DNA of 64,000 nucleotides from Hydractinia symbiolongicarpus (taxonomy: Eukaryota; Cnidaria; Hydrozoa; Anthoathecata; Hydractiniidae): NCBI RefSeq assembly GCF_029227915.1, contig NC_079882.1, forward strand, positions 19,783,001 to 19,847,000. Direction: 5' to 3'. The position numbers and the translations under genes were made by a program. The notes under the pieces were generated by a model. The model did no database searches and was not told where the DNA came from. It was given only the letters and a program-made list of their open reading frames with translations. Within the stretch, counting starts at the first letter, position 1; the number at the start of each line of letters is the position of its first letter. This document shows positions 12,901 to 25,400 of the stretch, piece by piece.

Positions 12901-15900
12901 GCAATGTTAAATCAGCCGTGACTAGAATGCGCACGTTACTAAGCGAGAAACCATCGTTTGTCGAAGGGTGGGTTCTTCTACTCTCGTTGTACATCCATCG
13001 TTCTCCCATGGATGCCGTTGTAACAGTTGCGGAAGATGCTATCCACAGATGTGAACATGATGTTGAGATAGTGTACGTGTACACGAACTGGTTGTACAAA
13101 CAGGTGTGTCGTTCATCATGTGTGTGAAACAGTCTGTATACCGCCCCTTTTCTTTTTTTGGTTTTACCAATAATAAGGATCACGATCTCTCAATTTGTCT
13201 AGCTTACGTGATAACACGTGTTATTGTAACACGTTTGCAGCATTCACAGTACCGAGCATGTTTAGGGGTATCGAAAAAGGAAGTCCAAAGTTTTTTTTAT
13301 CCTAAAAATTGACAATCCCTGCAAAGTTGATATACGCCATACGTTTAAACTTCTACTCTTCGTTAGGGTATGCCCAGCTTGGCTCTTGAGAAGTTGACAA
13401 AATGCATCCACGTCTACTTTCAATTCGACGAGAACGACGAAGTTCTTCCCGATGTGTTGCACTTATATAGAAAAGTGTTAGGTTTACCGGTTCCTTATAC
13501 GATCAGTTTGCCAACATACTTACCAAGCCTCCAGAGTTCACAACATCTTGTGTACTATTATTGGTCCTGTTACTGGTGAGTAAAAAAATCAGTAATTCGT
13601 ATCTATGATAGCATGTATTTTTAGATATTCTGCTTGTATATTTGATATGTGGTAAAATCCTTTCGTCGTTTCTTTTATAAAAGGACGAAGAAGACAAAAT
13701 GAAGATGTTTGTGTTGTAGAATTTTTAGATAATGTTGGACCATCCTGGTACAGGTTAGGTCCTTTAAAATGACCTGTGTCCGTCCGTTACCAGCTTTTCT
13801 CAGAATTGGATCATTAGTTTTTTCTGATTTTTTGCAAAAAGATAGAGAACAATAGACCTTCGAATGTAACATGTCGGTTTTTTTAAAAAATCTTATCGGC
13901 TCAAAAATGGCGAATTTATGCGCAGAATAAACTAAAACGCTCCAAAAAAATAGCTTTTTACGACAATTCTCAGGGCTGGATCATTTTTTTTCCTGTTTTT
14001 TTTGCACAATGAAATGGAACAATAGACAATAGACAATGGATATTTTTTCGGCCAATAATGTCGAATATGTGGGTAAAATGAATTAAAAAGGTTCAAAAAT
14101 ACAGATTTTTGAACTTTTCTGAAGATTGGATTGTTAGTTTCTTCTGGTGAGTTAAATCCTGGTAGGTCTATTGTAGTTTCGCTTGTTTTGACCATTAATC
14201 TTTTTATTATATACTTTTCGTTTTAATATTATTTTCTGTACTGTCATTTTCTGTCTCTTCACATTCTCAATATGTCCAGCCTCCTACTCAAGATAAAGAA
14301 GGTAGCACCGTCAATGCTTACATTTGCGTCGGCTACCGACGAAGCATACGAATCGGCTGTACACCAGTACACGTCCTTGGAAAATATGAAAAAGCTTTGG
14401 ATGGCTTACATCGAGCACAAGATACACACAGTCAGCCAAATGGCTTCTGTTTCAGTAAAAGATTATGAAGAACTTGAGGAGCTGCTGTTTCGTTCTTTGT
14501 CGTGTGTCCGATCGAGTGTATTGGTACCGTTTAATAAAAGCTTGACTTGGGAAGATTTTTCATTTCATAACAAGGTTCGCAACATTAAGAATTGTTGGTA
14601 GTTTTTTGTATCCTCAAATCTCCTCTAAAATCTATTTTTCTAACAAATTTATCACCCTTTGCCTTAAATCTAGTATTACAAAACTATATGATGAAATACA
14701 TAGAAATGCTACATGGGCACTGGAGAAATTTATTCCTTACGCATGACATTACCTTGAAAATCTCCTCAAATATTCTCAATTTTTGTGGAAATTTTAAAAA
14801 TGTTCTTAAATCTCAATTTTTGTTCAAAAAAGTATGGCAATCTCTTTAAAAAGCTTGAAAATTCTCATCGAAAGTCCTCAAATCTCCTCAAATTTGAGTC
14901 TTTAAAAAGAGCGGCAACCTTGTAATTTCTGCACATTTTTGTTGTGTAAAAATATGGATTTTATATTACGCGTCAAATTTTTCGCAGATGTTGGAATTAT
15001 GTTTGATGGTGATACCGATAGAAAACCATTCTAAGATCTTCCGAAAGGCAATTAATCTCATGCCGGACAATGTGGAGTTAGCTATCAGGTATGCTTTGGT
15101 CACCGTTGTGAGTTGTTTCATTGAACTTCTCGGGATGTGATTGGAATCGCGTGGTATATTTTAGAATCTGTCAACATGAAATGCGAACGGAAAATTACGA
15201 ACAAGCACGGATTGTGTGCGGGTCCGTATTATCCAGCAACACGAGATGTCTGAACTTGTGGAGGACGTGAGTGCATCTATCAACAACCATCGCCCTTTTC
15301 TTCGATAAGTTTTTGTCAGGCCATTCTACTTTACTTATGTGCGTATCTTCTTTCTTTTATAAGGGCGATTCAAGTTGAGCTAAAATGTAACTGTATAAAG
15401 GAGGTAAGGTTTTTACTCGAGTACTCGCTTGAGGTTGTTACAAACACTCGACTATTCCCTTTATGCCTCTTGTCCAAAAATTTACCAGAGTCATTCCATA
15501 TTTGCTTTTTGTTAACCGTGACCAGTCTGGTATGTACGTTGTTAGACTTTCCAGGGGGTAAATTAACAAGAATTTGTCTAGTTTCTTGTTGGTTTTCTTC
15601 CACTGTACTTCTTGTTGTTCTGTTCGAAGAAGACTGACTCGATCCTGGTATGTAGTCCAGTTTATAACGTAAGAAGAGCTTTGTTTTTCAGAGAACATGC
15701 TCCAGTTTTTTCTTTTAGGCTCGTTGGTTATATCAAGAGGCTACGAAATCACTTCCGCTCTGTTCACACCTGTGGAAAGACGTCAGTAGCTAAGCGAAAT
15801 ACTTTCATTCCATTTTTTGTTGTGTTTGTTCCACTTCTGTAGCGGTAAGTATTTGTGGTTACCCTTTTGCGTGTGATTTTTATTTTCAGTACGCTTCTTT

Positions 15901-16018
15901 CGAAATCATACATTCAGCAACAGTGAAATTAGACGAGATTTTGTCCGACATTGTCCGCAGTGCATCCGAACATGGAGTCGAGTTGAAAGAAATGCTTGGT
16001 AGTTACGCTGTGAGGTGA
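3930..16018 (+). CDS. ZFC3H1: ZFC3H1 orthologue (zinc finger C3H1 domain protein)
   Basis: Nuclear scaffold that in vertebrates links MTR4 to polyadenylated RNAs for exosome decay or nuclear retention (family knowledge). Coding exons: 3930-4131, 4317-4460, 4766-5309, 5389-5511, 6016-6167, 6302-6376, 7523-7575, 7662-7716, 7830-7984, 8304-8438, 8534-8668, 8767-8788, 8880-8952, 9024-9198, 9268-9385, 9467-9609, 9832-10080, 10382-10605, 10909-11460, 11900-12687, 12808-13103, 13367-13575, 14280-14574, 14988-15088, 15165-15266, 15364-15403, 15719-15781, 15890-16018. The sum is 5352 nt, giving 1783 aa (human about 1989). The N terminus has the family's acidic ELEDGEIEDL motif. Basic and coiled-coil segments follow. 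The diagnostic finger MCKFDLLGTCNDNKCFYWH, spaced C-X7-C-X4-C-X3-H, sits at about residues 954-972. HAT-like helical repeats run from about 1111 to the end. Intron 6 uses a GC donor; exon 12 is a 22-nt microexon. AATAAA lies at 16305. Confidence 0.95.
6573..7493. mobile_element. TTAA-flanked inverted-repeat element (MITE-like)
   Basis: The ends are inverted copies of GGTTACTGTAAAG(G/A)AAA, each bordered by TTAA (6569-6572 and 7494-7497). TTAA duplication is the hallmark of piggyBac-type insertion, but the ends do not begin with the usual CCC, so class assignment is tentative. No transposase frame is visible in the 921 bp, so it would be non-autonomous. A second, smaller foldback lies inside it at 6781-6929. 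Confidence 0.65.
6781..6929. mobile_element. Nested foldback element
   Basis: AAAAGGTTCCCG at 6781-6792 reappears inverted as CGGGAACCTTTT at 6918-6929, and the next bases on each side (T-rich tract against A-rich tract) also pair. The 149-bp unit sits inside the 6573-7493 element and separates it into two parts, as expected for a later insertion. No clear target duplication was found. Confidence 0.5.
9386..9466 (+). other. 81-nt stop-free intron of ZFC3H1
   Basis: Donor GTTTGT and acceptor TTGTCTAG bound an 81-nt segment, a multiple of three, with no stop in the reading frame. Retention would add 27 residues without disturbing the protein. I treat it as an intron because both splice sites are good and its composition is intron-like, but a retained isoform is possible. 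Confidence 0.6.
13795..14140. repeat. Tandem repeat, period about 150-170 bp, in ZFC3H1 intron 22
   Basis: TTCTCAGAATTGGATCATTAG near 13797, TTCTCAGGGCTGGATCATT near 13966 and TTCTGAAGATTGGATTGTTAG near 14118 begin three diverged copies. Each of the first two continues through an AACAATAGAC block and a block of the form CGGC-AAAAATGGCGAA. The period is about 169 then 152 bp, and the third copy is truncated. It explains most of the length of this intron. Confidence 0.65.
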
Positions 16019-19000
16019 CCCGAAGGTTTTATTTCTGAGTATAAAACGACTTCCCCTGGTGACTAAGCTGAGCGAGTGATCGTGTGTGAGTTAATATTAT
16101 TTGAAGCTTACTTGAGAGTGACATACGGTAAGGTGTCATTCTACTAACAGCTTCTTCTACACGCCACACGAAATTATTACCCTTGAAGACTTTCATTTCG
16201 ATGAATTTGGTGTTGGTGAATCAAATATAGGTATAAAAATATATTTGAGCTGAAACACAAGAAGACGACCACATACGAAGAACCGTGATTGTCTGACAAA
16301 AGTAAATAAAAGTATTCATCAAGTTACCATTTAAGCGAGAAAAAGTTTTGGTTTGATTGGCAACAGAAACATAGAATGACTTACTTTTTAAACATAAACG
16401 AAATAAATTTCTTAATTCGTTTATTTTATAATCAATCTATCTATAATGTCTCAAAAATTAATTTTTTGTTAGATTACATCAATTAGACGTTCTGCTTATT
16501 ATAATGACCGAGTTACACCCAGGTCGTTTTGCATAGTCAGCATTTTTTATACATACGTTTTATAGAGTTTTAATATTATTTAAATGTATATATATAAATG
16601 TATATTGCGTTTACACGTGTTTTCAATACTATTTTGTATATTATAAAGTGAAAAATATTGTTTAACGTTCAATGAAGATTTTTTTTTCTTGTACGATTTA
16701 GCTGTAAACCTCTAAGATTTTGTCATGTTTTGGAGGTACTTAAATAATTAACACTCCGGATGCAGAACCCGAAAGAAATTAGAACTTCTAAATAGCGCGG
16801 AATTAAAACAAAAGGGAAAACACATCGTTGACTGAAGCATTTATTTACAAATTAATAAATAATTATATATTAAAATCAGCGAATGAATATACATATTAAA
16901 AATTCTCATGTACAATTCACAATATTGACTCATTCTATTACTGAACTGGAAAATGAAATATTATTCCTTCGGGAGTTGAGTCTACTGTTTGAATCAGTTT
17001 TTGACCCCTTGTCAGCAGCTCTTTTAGGTTTTGGGAAGCTTAATGCCGTACGCAAATTATGCCGTACGTTTATCTGAGGAATACTTTATCTGAAAAACAT
17101 GAAATCTGAAATCTGTCGGAAAAAATGACAACTTCAAAAGACTTTGTCTGATGTAAATTTAGTCGACGAAAATTTAACCTGACTTTTTTTGTTTTGGCTC
17201 ACATGGTCACCCCCCATTTAGTTTTAAATTATATTTATTGGAATGATAAAATGTACCTGCCTTTTTCAAATATTTGTCCGACATAAGTGACGACATAAGT
17301 GACGACAAGTGCTAGTCCGACAAATTCTAATTTTGAAAGACAGAGAAGGACAAAGAGAGTCGGATTAATAAATCATACAAAGTTTACACTTTTATGACCA
17401 GATCGTTGTAATTGATTTACCGCCCTCTGTCTCTAACGGAAGCTGATTTCTCACGCGATTTTAGTTGTAGATGGGAGAATAAAGCCGTTCTCGATATTTT
17501 TAATGCTACTAAAATTTTCGGATTTTATCGGGTAATATAATCGGTATAATTCGTACGTAAACGAGCAGGATCGATTGTCTGGAATATATCTTCTTCAAGA
17601 TCACGGTTAACTCTCGCCTAAAAATATAAAAATCACAGATTTTAAAATAATTTTTATCAAAGGATTTAGCATCCTCCTAAAAAGTATAAATATTTAAAAC
17701 GCATGGCTTAACGTAATTTTTTTCAACGTGGTGTCTTTTTGAATAATTATTGAACGCATTACAATAATTCCGATGAGATAAAAACTAAAATGATCCAATG
17801 CTATAGAAAATGTTTTAAAACCATTTTGAATATTTCATGAACTCACTGTATAAAACGAAAATAATTTTTTTCACTCATTATGACGTCTAATAAAAGAAAA
17901 GCAAAGACGAAAAACGATTGATTGAAAGATGAAACGATCAACCGTAATGCGTCACGCTTATCGCATTAGTATTCCTATTCCCTTCCTAATTTTCGCTTTT
18001 ATTTTCTGACCCAGTAAAAAATACTTTTAAAGAAAATCCCTTATAATCCAAAATAGTTTTGTTCTACTTAATTAAAAAAGATGTCAAAACAAAATGTTTT
18101 GAAAATTAAAAGCGTTTAGATTTATGGGGATCATCGTTTATTACAGTCTGGTAGCGTGTTTTTCTTACGCTACATTGCTGCCATTTTTATTTGCAATATG
18201 ACGTCGTTGCATTGGAAAATATCAGAGACGTCCATTTCTTGCCTTATTTATCTGTCTTTCCACGTTTCGAATTACAATGACAAGTAGTCGAGACAAATTA
18301 GAAAAATTAGAAAATAAAACATCTGAAAATAAAATGCGGCTTGACTTCAAGCGATATTTGTTTTTGTTTTTGATAAGAAACTCGTGCTCTTGGAAAAATG
18401 GAAATTACGTACACATGCGACGTGTAACTTACGGGACTGTTATCAATTAACAGATCAGCGTGAAAAAAAGAAAAGAAAAGATGTACAAAGAAAACATAAT
18501 CGTTTTCACTCAACTTAAATACTACATCGTCAAATTTTGTGAGAAAATTAGACCAAAAGAGGCTTTGGTAAACATTAAGCCATGGGACACTTTTTAATTA
18601 AAAACTGCAGTGCTTTTAACGTTAAAAAGAAAATACAAATGTTAAAATAATTACACTGTAAACAGAGATAATTTTTACGTAAATTTTAAACATGTTTTTT
18701 AGACAAGACTTGTTTATTACAAGGAAAGCTTGAAAAATATGTCTCTTTTTAAATGACAGGCCGCTCCGTCTGTTTAGGACACATTTTTTTACATTCAAGT
18801 TTTTTTAGAATTGTATCTGTTATCCACGCGTTGTGTTTTAGCAAAACATGAAGAAACTAGAACTATTATTATCATAATATGACACTATTTTTCTTTCCAT
18901 GCGTCTTAGACATAATTTTTTCTCAGCAGTTTAATTACCTCGTGTTAATATCTCAAAATTGGCCAATTTTAGTTGGCGTGGTTCCACGCACGAGGGAAAA

Positions 19001-19037
19001 CATGAACAATTTAAGATAACGTTTGAAAATAGTTTAA
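16019..19037. other. Intergenic region, no gene seen
   Basis: The region holds the ZFC3H1 3' flank with AATAAA at 16305-16310, then about 2.7 kb with no supportable frame. A short direct duplication, GACATAAGTGACGACATAAG, lies near 17280-17300. The end nearest 19037 should contain the bHLH gene's 3' UTR, and possibly a small downstream exon if the donor inside that gene's last codons is used. Confidence 0.5.
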
Positions 19038-20165
19038 TCAACCATGACTTACCAGTGATTCTGAATTCAACCATCCCACATTCCCACCATCCATTTCTTC
19101 GTAGCCATTATTAACTTGTGTAAAACCCGTCACCAAAACGGACTGTTTTGCGTTTGAATCTGCATGTAAAAGTTGTTGCAAATGATGTATATATTCAATA
19201 GCTAAACGTAAAGTCTTTACTTTTGATAATTTTTTATTTTTTGGATCCGTCGGAACATGCCGTCGTAACCTTAAAAATCCATCATTAACCATTTTAACAC
19301 GTCGTCTCTCGCGAGCGTTTCTTCTAGCAACGGCTGCCGGTTCTTTTAGTTTGGCTGGCAAGCGAGATTGCGCCGTTCTCTTTCGTCCTCGCGCAGTTGT
19401 CATATTTGCGCTGTTCTGCGTTATTACACTTAAACTGTTTTTATTTTTGCTGTTACCTTTAGCTGCCGATGACGTTGCTGGCGAAAATAATTCTTTGTTT
19501 ATCGTCGGCAATCCATCTTTAGCCGTTCCTGAAACAGCCACAAGCGAATTATATATAGGTATGGTTAAATTCGGAGTTAGTAAAGGATTCTGTAGACTAA
19601 ACGTTGTAATCGGAGTTAAACCAGTGGTAAAATTGTTTTGGCTGGAAAATACAGCAGCGAGATTGTTTGGTAATCCAGTAGTAAATAAAGGAAAGTTTGT
19701 AGCGAATATAGTTTGTTCTTTGTTTGGTGTTGTGACCAATGAGCTGTGTGTAGTTCTCGAGTTTGCAGATGAATTCTTCAATGCAGATGGTTTCATTTTC
19801 TTCGCAGCTGCACCTCCATGTTCTTCTTGTAAGTGCTTTTTTTCTTTTTTCATTTGATGTTTGCTGTCAGTTATACTGGACGTCGTTGTCGTTATGTCGT
19901 TAATGGAAGTCGTTCCTGCTGGAGCCGGTGCTGGATTTATTGACGGCGTTGTTATTAATTGTCCATTGGATGTTGTCAAAAAAATGGCGTCTGGTAAAAC
20001 GTTGGAATTATAATTTATGGTTGTCGGAATGAGAGTAGCTTGTCCTATGATTTCTGTTTTGACATTACATTTGACATCTTTTTCAAGTTTTTTCGAAGGA
20101 ACTTCGTTATTATTACCGTCTTTTTTTGATGTTCGTTTACTCGCTTTTATTTCACCCATGGTCAA
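19038..20165 (-). CDS. Achaete-scute-family bHLH transcription factor
   Basis: Single-exon frame of 375 aa starting at the ATG at 20165. The first 270 residues are low-complexity, rich in Thr, Asn, Ser and Ala with lysine patches, and resemble a disordered regulatory region. The bHLH domain lies at about 280-334: basic part [14 protein letters not shown], helix 1 [10 protein letters not shown], loop TDPKNK, then [20 protein letters not shown]. The [11 protein letters not shown] signature separates achaete-scute proteins from atonal or twist types. Members bind E-boxes as heterodimers with E-proteins and drive neural and, in cnidarians, nematocyte-lineage fates (family knowledge). The tail has [11 protein letters not shown] followed by VSHG and a stop. 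The codons CTG-GTA-AGT there form a perfect splice donor, so the true C terminus may lie in another exon. Confidence 0.9.
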   Translation of the reverse strand: MTMGEIKASKRTSKKDGNNNEVPSKKLEKDVKCNVKTEIIGQATLIPTTINYNSNVLPDAIFLTTSNGQLITTPSINPAPAPAGTTSINDITTTTSSITDSKHQMKKEKKHLQEEHGGAAAKKMKPSALKNSSANSRTTHSSLVTTPNKEQTIFATNFPLFTTGLPNNLAAVFSSQNNFTTGLTPITTFSLQNPLLTPNLTIPIYNSLVAVSGTAKDGLPTINKELFSPATSSAAKGNSKNKNSLSVITQNSANMTTARGRKRTAQSRLPAKLKEPAAVARRNARERRRVKMVNDGFLRLRRHVPTDPKNKKLSKVKTLRLAIEYIHHLQQLLHADSNAKQSVLVTGFTQVNNGYEEMDGGNVGWLNSESLVSHG

Positions 20166-22459
20166 CGAAATATTTTCACAACGGTGAAACTTTCAAAGTT
20201 TAATGTGAGGAAAAAAAAGTTTTAATTTTTTTGTTAGGGGGCGATTATAGCTTCGACACCTGATGCATTGTGGGTACTTTGTCCGATAATTAACTCACTA
20301 GTTTCAATACGGTGGCTTATTTTCGTTTACAATAGATATTATATTTGGACAACAAAGAAGAAAATGAATAAAACAAAGAAAGGAAGAAGAATACAAAAAA
20401 ATACGCAATATTCACAATCTGTTCCTCTTATGAAAACTCATGAATAAAATATTAAAACACAAGTTGAAAATTTCAACTCTTCAAAATTTGAAGAAAAGAG
20501 AGATAAAAAATGAAATATGAAAACGAAATACGAAATTAAAAAATAATAATAATAATAATAAAAATATCGTAGAGAAAATGGGGTGAAGGTGGAAGGTCAT
20601 AATTACGTCTTGTTTCGGATCGACTTATACAAATATTCCATTCAATGTTCATAACAAAAGCACACGTTTTTAATGACAAATCTGGCAAAAGTTTAGTTCG
20701 AAAAACTGCTTTGTCTATAAAGGCATGTATTTTGGATGCATAGCAACTTCATATATGCGAGTTTTTCGATTTTTGTTGCATTTCGAAATTTACAGAAATT
20801 ATCCAAAAAATACCAGTCAATGCTATTATCATTTTTTTCTTGTTCTAAAACTTGGGAGGTCTGGTAAAAGTTTTTTTTTTATTAAGAGTTTTTCTTTTTA
20901 ACGTGTACTACACAAAATAACGAAAAAATTTTACGCAGGCTGGAAATTCTTAAGGTTTTATTCTTTCGAGCTTTATAATATTTCCCAAACATTCTTTTAT
21001 TCTCTAAGCTAGGATCAAGAATATATTTTTTGAACTTTGGTGAGTCTAAGCCTATATATTCTGACAAACTTCATTCTTATTAAATAGGTTAGGGTTAATA
21101 TCGAGAACGAAATTCGAAATCCATCACGTGGAGAAACCATCTCGTTTGTAGAAACAATTTGAAAAATTATTAAATTGTATTTTTCTTTCTGTTTATCCCT
21201 ATTTTTCCTGGCATGTTATTTACTCTATTTTAATATTCATATGGTATAGTACTTTCTGAAGAAACTAAAATTAGACAAAATATATAAAAACATCCAAATA
21301 GGCGATTTTCCATACTTTCTTTGTATATGTCTGCATAATTTCCCACTGCCATCTTTGGTGTAATCTCAGGAACAGCTGGAAGCCTTATGCGAATATTCTT
21401 GTGAGATTTTCATCAGGTTTTTTTAAAAATTATATCGTCAAGAGTAAAAGGTGGAACATTATGCAATTGAAAAAATAGCACATGTTACACAAAGCTGGTA
21501 AATAATTTCGGCTCACGGTTGTTTGTATATAAGAAATAAAAAGAGAATAAAACTTTTGAAGGTAATATCTCCGCGATATTGTATTGTTTCTTCTCAGTCT
21601 TTATATTACTTTACATCGAAAAACGTTTAATTTGCCTCTCAATAAAAAAGCGAAGGAAACAAAAAATACGCTTTTTGCAGAACATAAACTGAATGACATG
21701 AAAAGCTGAAATAGGAAGTACTACTTCTTGGTTTCGTGTTAACGTATCATGAATTATACATGACAAAATATATGAATGACACTGCGTGATTTTTTTTTCT
21801 GGGTTGCAACAAACACAACAATAGTGGTAGGGATTTATCGCTTTAAATTGTTGATAAAAAAATGTATATGCTTTTCTTATTTTGGTTGTCGAATCACGCA
21901 CCTGTGATGGCCAGAAACTCGTGGCGTTTATGACACTTTCCGTACTTTAGGATGAATCAGAAAATATAATTACAATACCGTTAAACCATCTTTTCGTAGT
22001 CAAAAATAAAGAAATCGTACGAAGTTGAATTTTCATCAAAAGAACAGCAAAACAACAACATATACACACTTCATTCCCATACTTCTTTAATTAAAAACGC
22101 TTACACTGCTAGCTTGTAAACCTTGCACCGCCTGCAGTAGGGACAGTACAACAATGTATCACATGTACTATGATGCGTGGCTGCACCCACTAGGGTACAT
22201 GTTGAGCTGAAGAATGTCTCTTTAAAACCCAAGATGTTTGCACATCAAAGACCATGTATATCAAAAACAGTGATCTTTAAAAGTCCGTATACAATTTGTA
22301 ACACCAGGGTTCAATGGAGTGCTCTAGCTCTACAACATACCATTGTACAAATACCCATAAAAATGTGGCAAAAACACTGTCAGATAATTATCTAGCAGCT
22401 GCACTTGCTTTGTAGGCGCACTTTACTTGGACACACTAGAAATATGGTAGAAGTAAACT
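20166..22459. other. Upstream region of bHLH gene and 3' flank of EXT2, no gene seen
   Basis: A+T-rich, with a short AAT trinucleotide run near 20545-20565. The minus-strand frames at 20882-21067 and 21611-21901 have no recognisable content and no splice context. The bHLH gene's promoter must lie in the first part. The last few hundred bases next to 22459 should be EXT2 3' UTR; a minus-strand ATTAAA occurs near 22086-22091. Confidence 0.5.
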
Positions 22460-25400
22460 TCAAACCATCCCGATATCCGGAAAGGCTTTCAATTCTTGTG
22501 GCACAGCTTCTTGGAACAGGACAGGATCCACGCGATATTCCACAGCTTCAAGCGGCATCTTGCCGCCGAAATGATTGGTAAACACACGCAGACATTCTGA
22601 ACGCTTTATAAAGTGACTCGTCTCCGACCAAAGTGAATCGTTGCCACGACACTGTGCACATTTAAAACGCTTCCTAGGGCTCACCTAAAATAAGAATGAG
22701 AAGCGAATGCACCTCATAAATTACGTCTTGAAGACTTAGTGTGATTTCCCGTGCATTACCTTATCGTAAAAAAAATGTCGAGAAAAGAGTGGCTTTCCAA
22801 GGTGACGAAGATTTTTTCCCAAAAATTAAAAACTTAAAATTAAAACTTAAAAATGATCTAGTGTTGCTTTAAGGGTTTTTACTTGAAAAAGACGTACACA
22901 AGAAGTTCAAAAATGGAAAAGGGTGACTAAATTTTTTCTACGTGACGAGTATCTTTATGCAGCGAAAACTACTCATAATTTCTCGCATATTGATTTTCAG
23001 GAAGATCATTTTGAATTTAAAAATTAACAACTAAAATCGAGTTACAAAAATATTAAGCTTTAGAAAGTAAATGTTTCTTGACAAAAAATTCCCAGTGGCT
23101 TAATCCACTTTGCTAATTTAGTCCACTATGCTCAGTTAACTCACCTTGATTGGTGCTTTTCCAGTCAGGTTTGAGATGAGAAAGTTCATTCCAATGTCTT
23201 CGCAGTTCATTTTCTCATCAATATAGTCTCTAGTTTTGAACGGTAACATATACGTAAACCAATGATTATACATCTAAAACGAATAGGGGTCAATTAACAT
23301 ACGCAGTCGATTGTGTTAAAAATTTAGAGTGTCTCCATACTAATTTTCCCGATTTTCTAATTGTGCTACAGACACACAAAATGCGATACATAAAGCACTG
23401 GAAAAGCTCATGGATTTATGGTGGATGTACGACGAGCGAAAATTTGAGGACCGGAGGACCATTGGATTTTTCACGGCTAATGACTAGTATATTTTGATTT
23501 TAGGGGAGAGTTTACTCGTGGTTAAACACTAATACAAAACCGACACAGGATAAACAGATCAGCTATGAATTTATTCATATTTTTGTCCTACTTTTAATTT
23601 CAATGTTTAAAATGTTTATAGTTGTGACACTGACCTTATGATAGAAAGCAGCACCGGTGAGCACCATCGACAACTCGTTCTGCCATTCTGATTCGTACTT
23701 ATACTTCATCCGTTTCCCGTTAATCACTTCATTCGGGTCAGTAATATGTACTCGTGCAGGAAACCCGACAAGACGATCTGGAAATTCTCTCCACGTCTTA
23801 AAAAGAACAAAAAGGCCGGGCGGCTAAAGAACTGCGAACAATTTACTAACCCATCACCCAAAATGAAACTATTGCGCATGTGTAAAAAGCTATTGCGCAT
23901 GTTTATAAAGTTATTGCCCGTGTGTACAAAATTATGGCGCATGTGAGCACAATACCACGATATAAAAAACTGTATGTGAACACGACGAAATTTCATTGCG
24001 GTTTGAAATCTCATCTCGGGTCAATGTAATGGTCTCTTTTGAAATTGGGTGTCCACAGTTAAATACAAAAAGTGTGTGTAAAAGAACACAAAGAACTACA
24101 AATGCATGGGAATATAGAGAGCAAAATATACAGGCCCTAATAAATGGTAAGTGAATTTTGTTACTTGGTAAGCAAATTCAATTTCGTCAGTTGTTAACAT
24201 AAGAATGTCGTCATCGATCGCCATAACAGCCTCGGTTTCAATTTCTTTAAAAGGGTAAAATCTGAAATAAATATGTTAAAATTCAAAGCCCTTAATACTG
24301 CCAGTTTGTCGAACTTAGGAGGCACGTTCTTAAGGTACTTCATGCAAGCGCAACTAAACTCTACAACGAGGCTGCTTTCTAGACGATTAGAACGAAAACT
24401 AAATTAAATTATCTACCTGTTGGTCAATCGGTTTGTTTTGGTTTGAATTAGTGTCCACGGTTTGTTGAGAACAGGCCAATTATCTATAAAAAAAATTAAA
24501 ATGGTATCAGCTACCCTGAACTGGCTGCTGTTGAAAAAGTATGTTTTACATCAAGTGTTTTCTGGATAGGCGCACCCTTTAGTGCTAGGCGTATAATCAA
24601 ATATTTTATTTAGACGATAGGCGCTTATTCGGATAGGGAAGCTTTATCGGAAAGATACACGTATGGATATAGGTATTTTAAACATTGCTCTTACTTGAAT
24701 GTAGGTGTATATAACACATATTACTTACTTGGGTGAGGGTGCGAGTAGGGATTGTTCCATACCACGATAAGCTGAAATCAATGCAATGAAAAAAAAAACC
24801 TGGGGTAATATGTCAAATAAGGCTAAACAGGTTTTAAAGTTTTAATTAATGCGCATTCCAAGAAGAAATTTCTTACCTTCGCAAGACTGGGCACCTTATC
24901 CAACGCCTTCATAAGCAAGAATAACATATCAACGCGATTATACGTTAAGATAACCGCCGTAAATCCCTTGTCTTTTCCAGGTAACAGAGGCAAGTAAAGC
25001 GGCAAAGGTGCTCCAGGCTAGAAAATACAAGTTTCTTCTCAAATTTTAACTCGTATTTAAGTTAAACTGAAAAAGTTTGAATTCTTTGTTTACCTTGAGT
25101 CTGTCACCATGGATACTCCCAAACGGACCATTCCACTCCTAAAGAATTTAATCGAACGTTTGGGTAATCCGGTAAACTGTTTTTGTTTTAACTCGTGCAT
25201 GCTTTTTGTTTTTTTCTGAGGAGCTGTTCATATGAGGCGAGCTGGCCCGTTAGGCGGCTGATATTTGTTTTACGGTCATAAGGCGAGCTGGCCCGGTTAG
25301 GCGAGCTGTTTTTTTAAATTGAATGCCAAGCATTTTTTACTAGAAAAATAGCACTAAGGCGGGATTTCAAACAACCAAGTCCCCGGTTTGCCAGACAGTT

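Noticed and set aside
19351-19857. Plus-strand 168-codon frame opposite the bHLH gene
   Set aside because: It is an antisense shadow of the low-complexity bHLH coding sequence; its hydrophobic content comes from the complement of Asn/Lys/Thr codons.
23724-24014. Extended EXT2 exon through the 21-bp repeats
   Set aside because: The frame is open, but the acceptor at 23797 and alignment to EXT2 at [11 protein letters not shown] place the repeats in intron 12.
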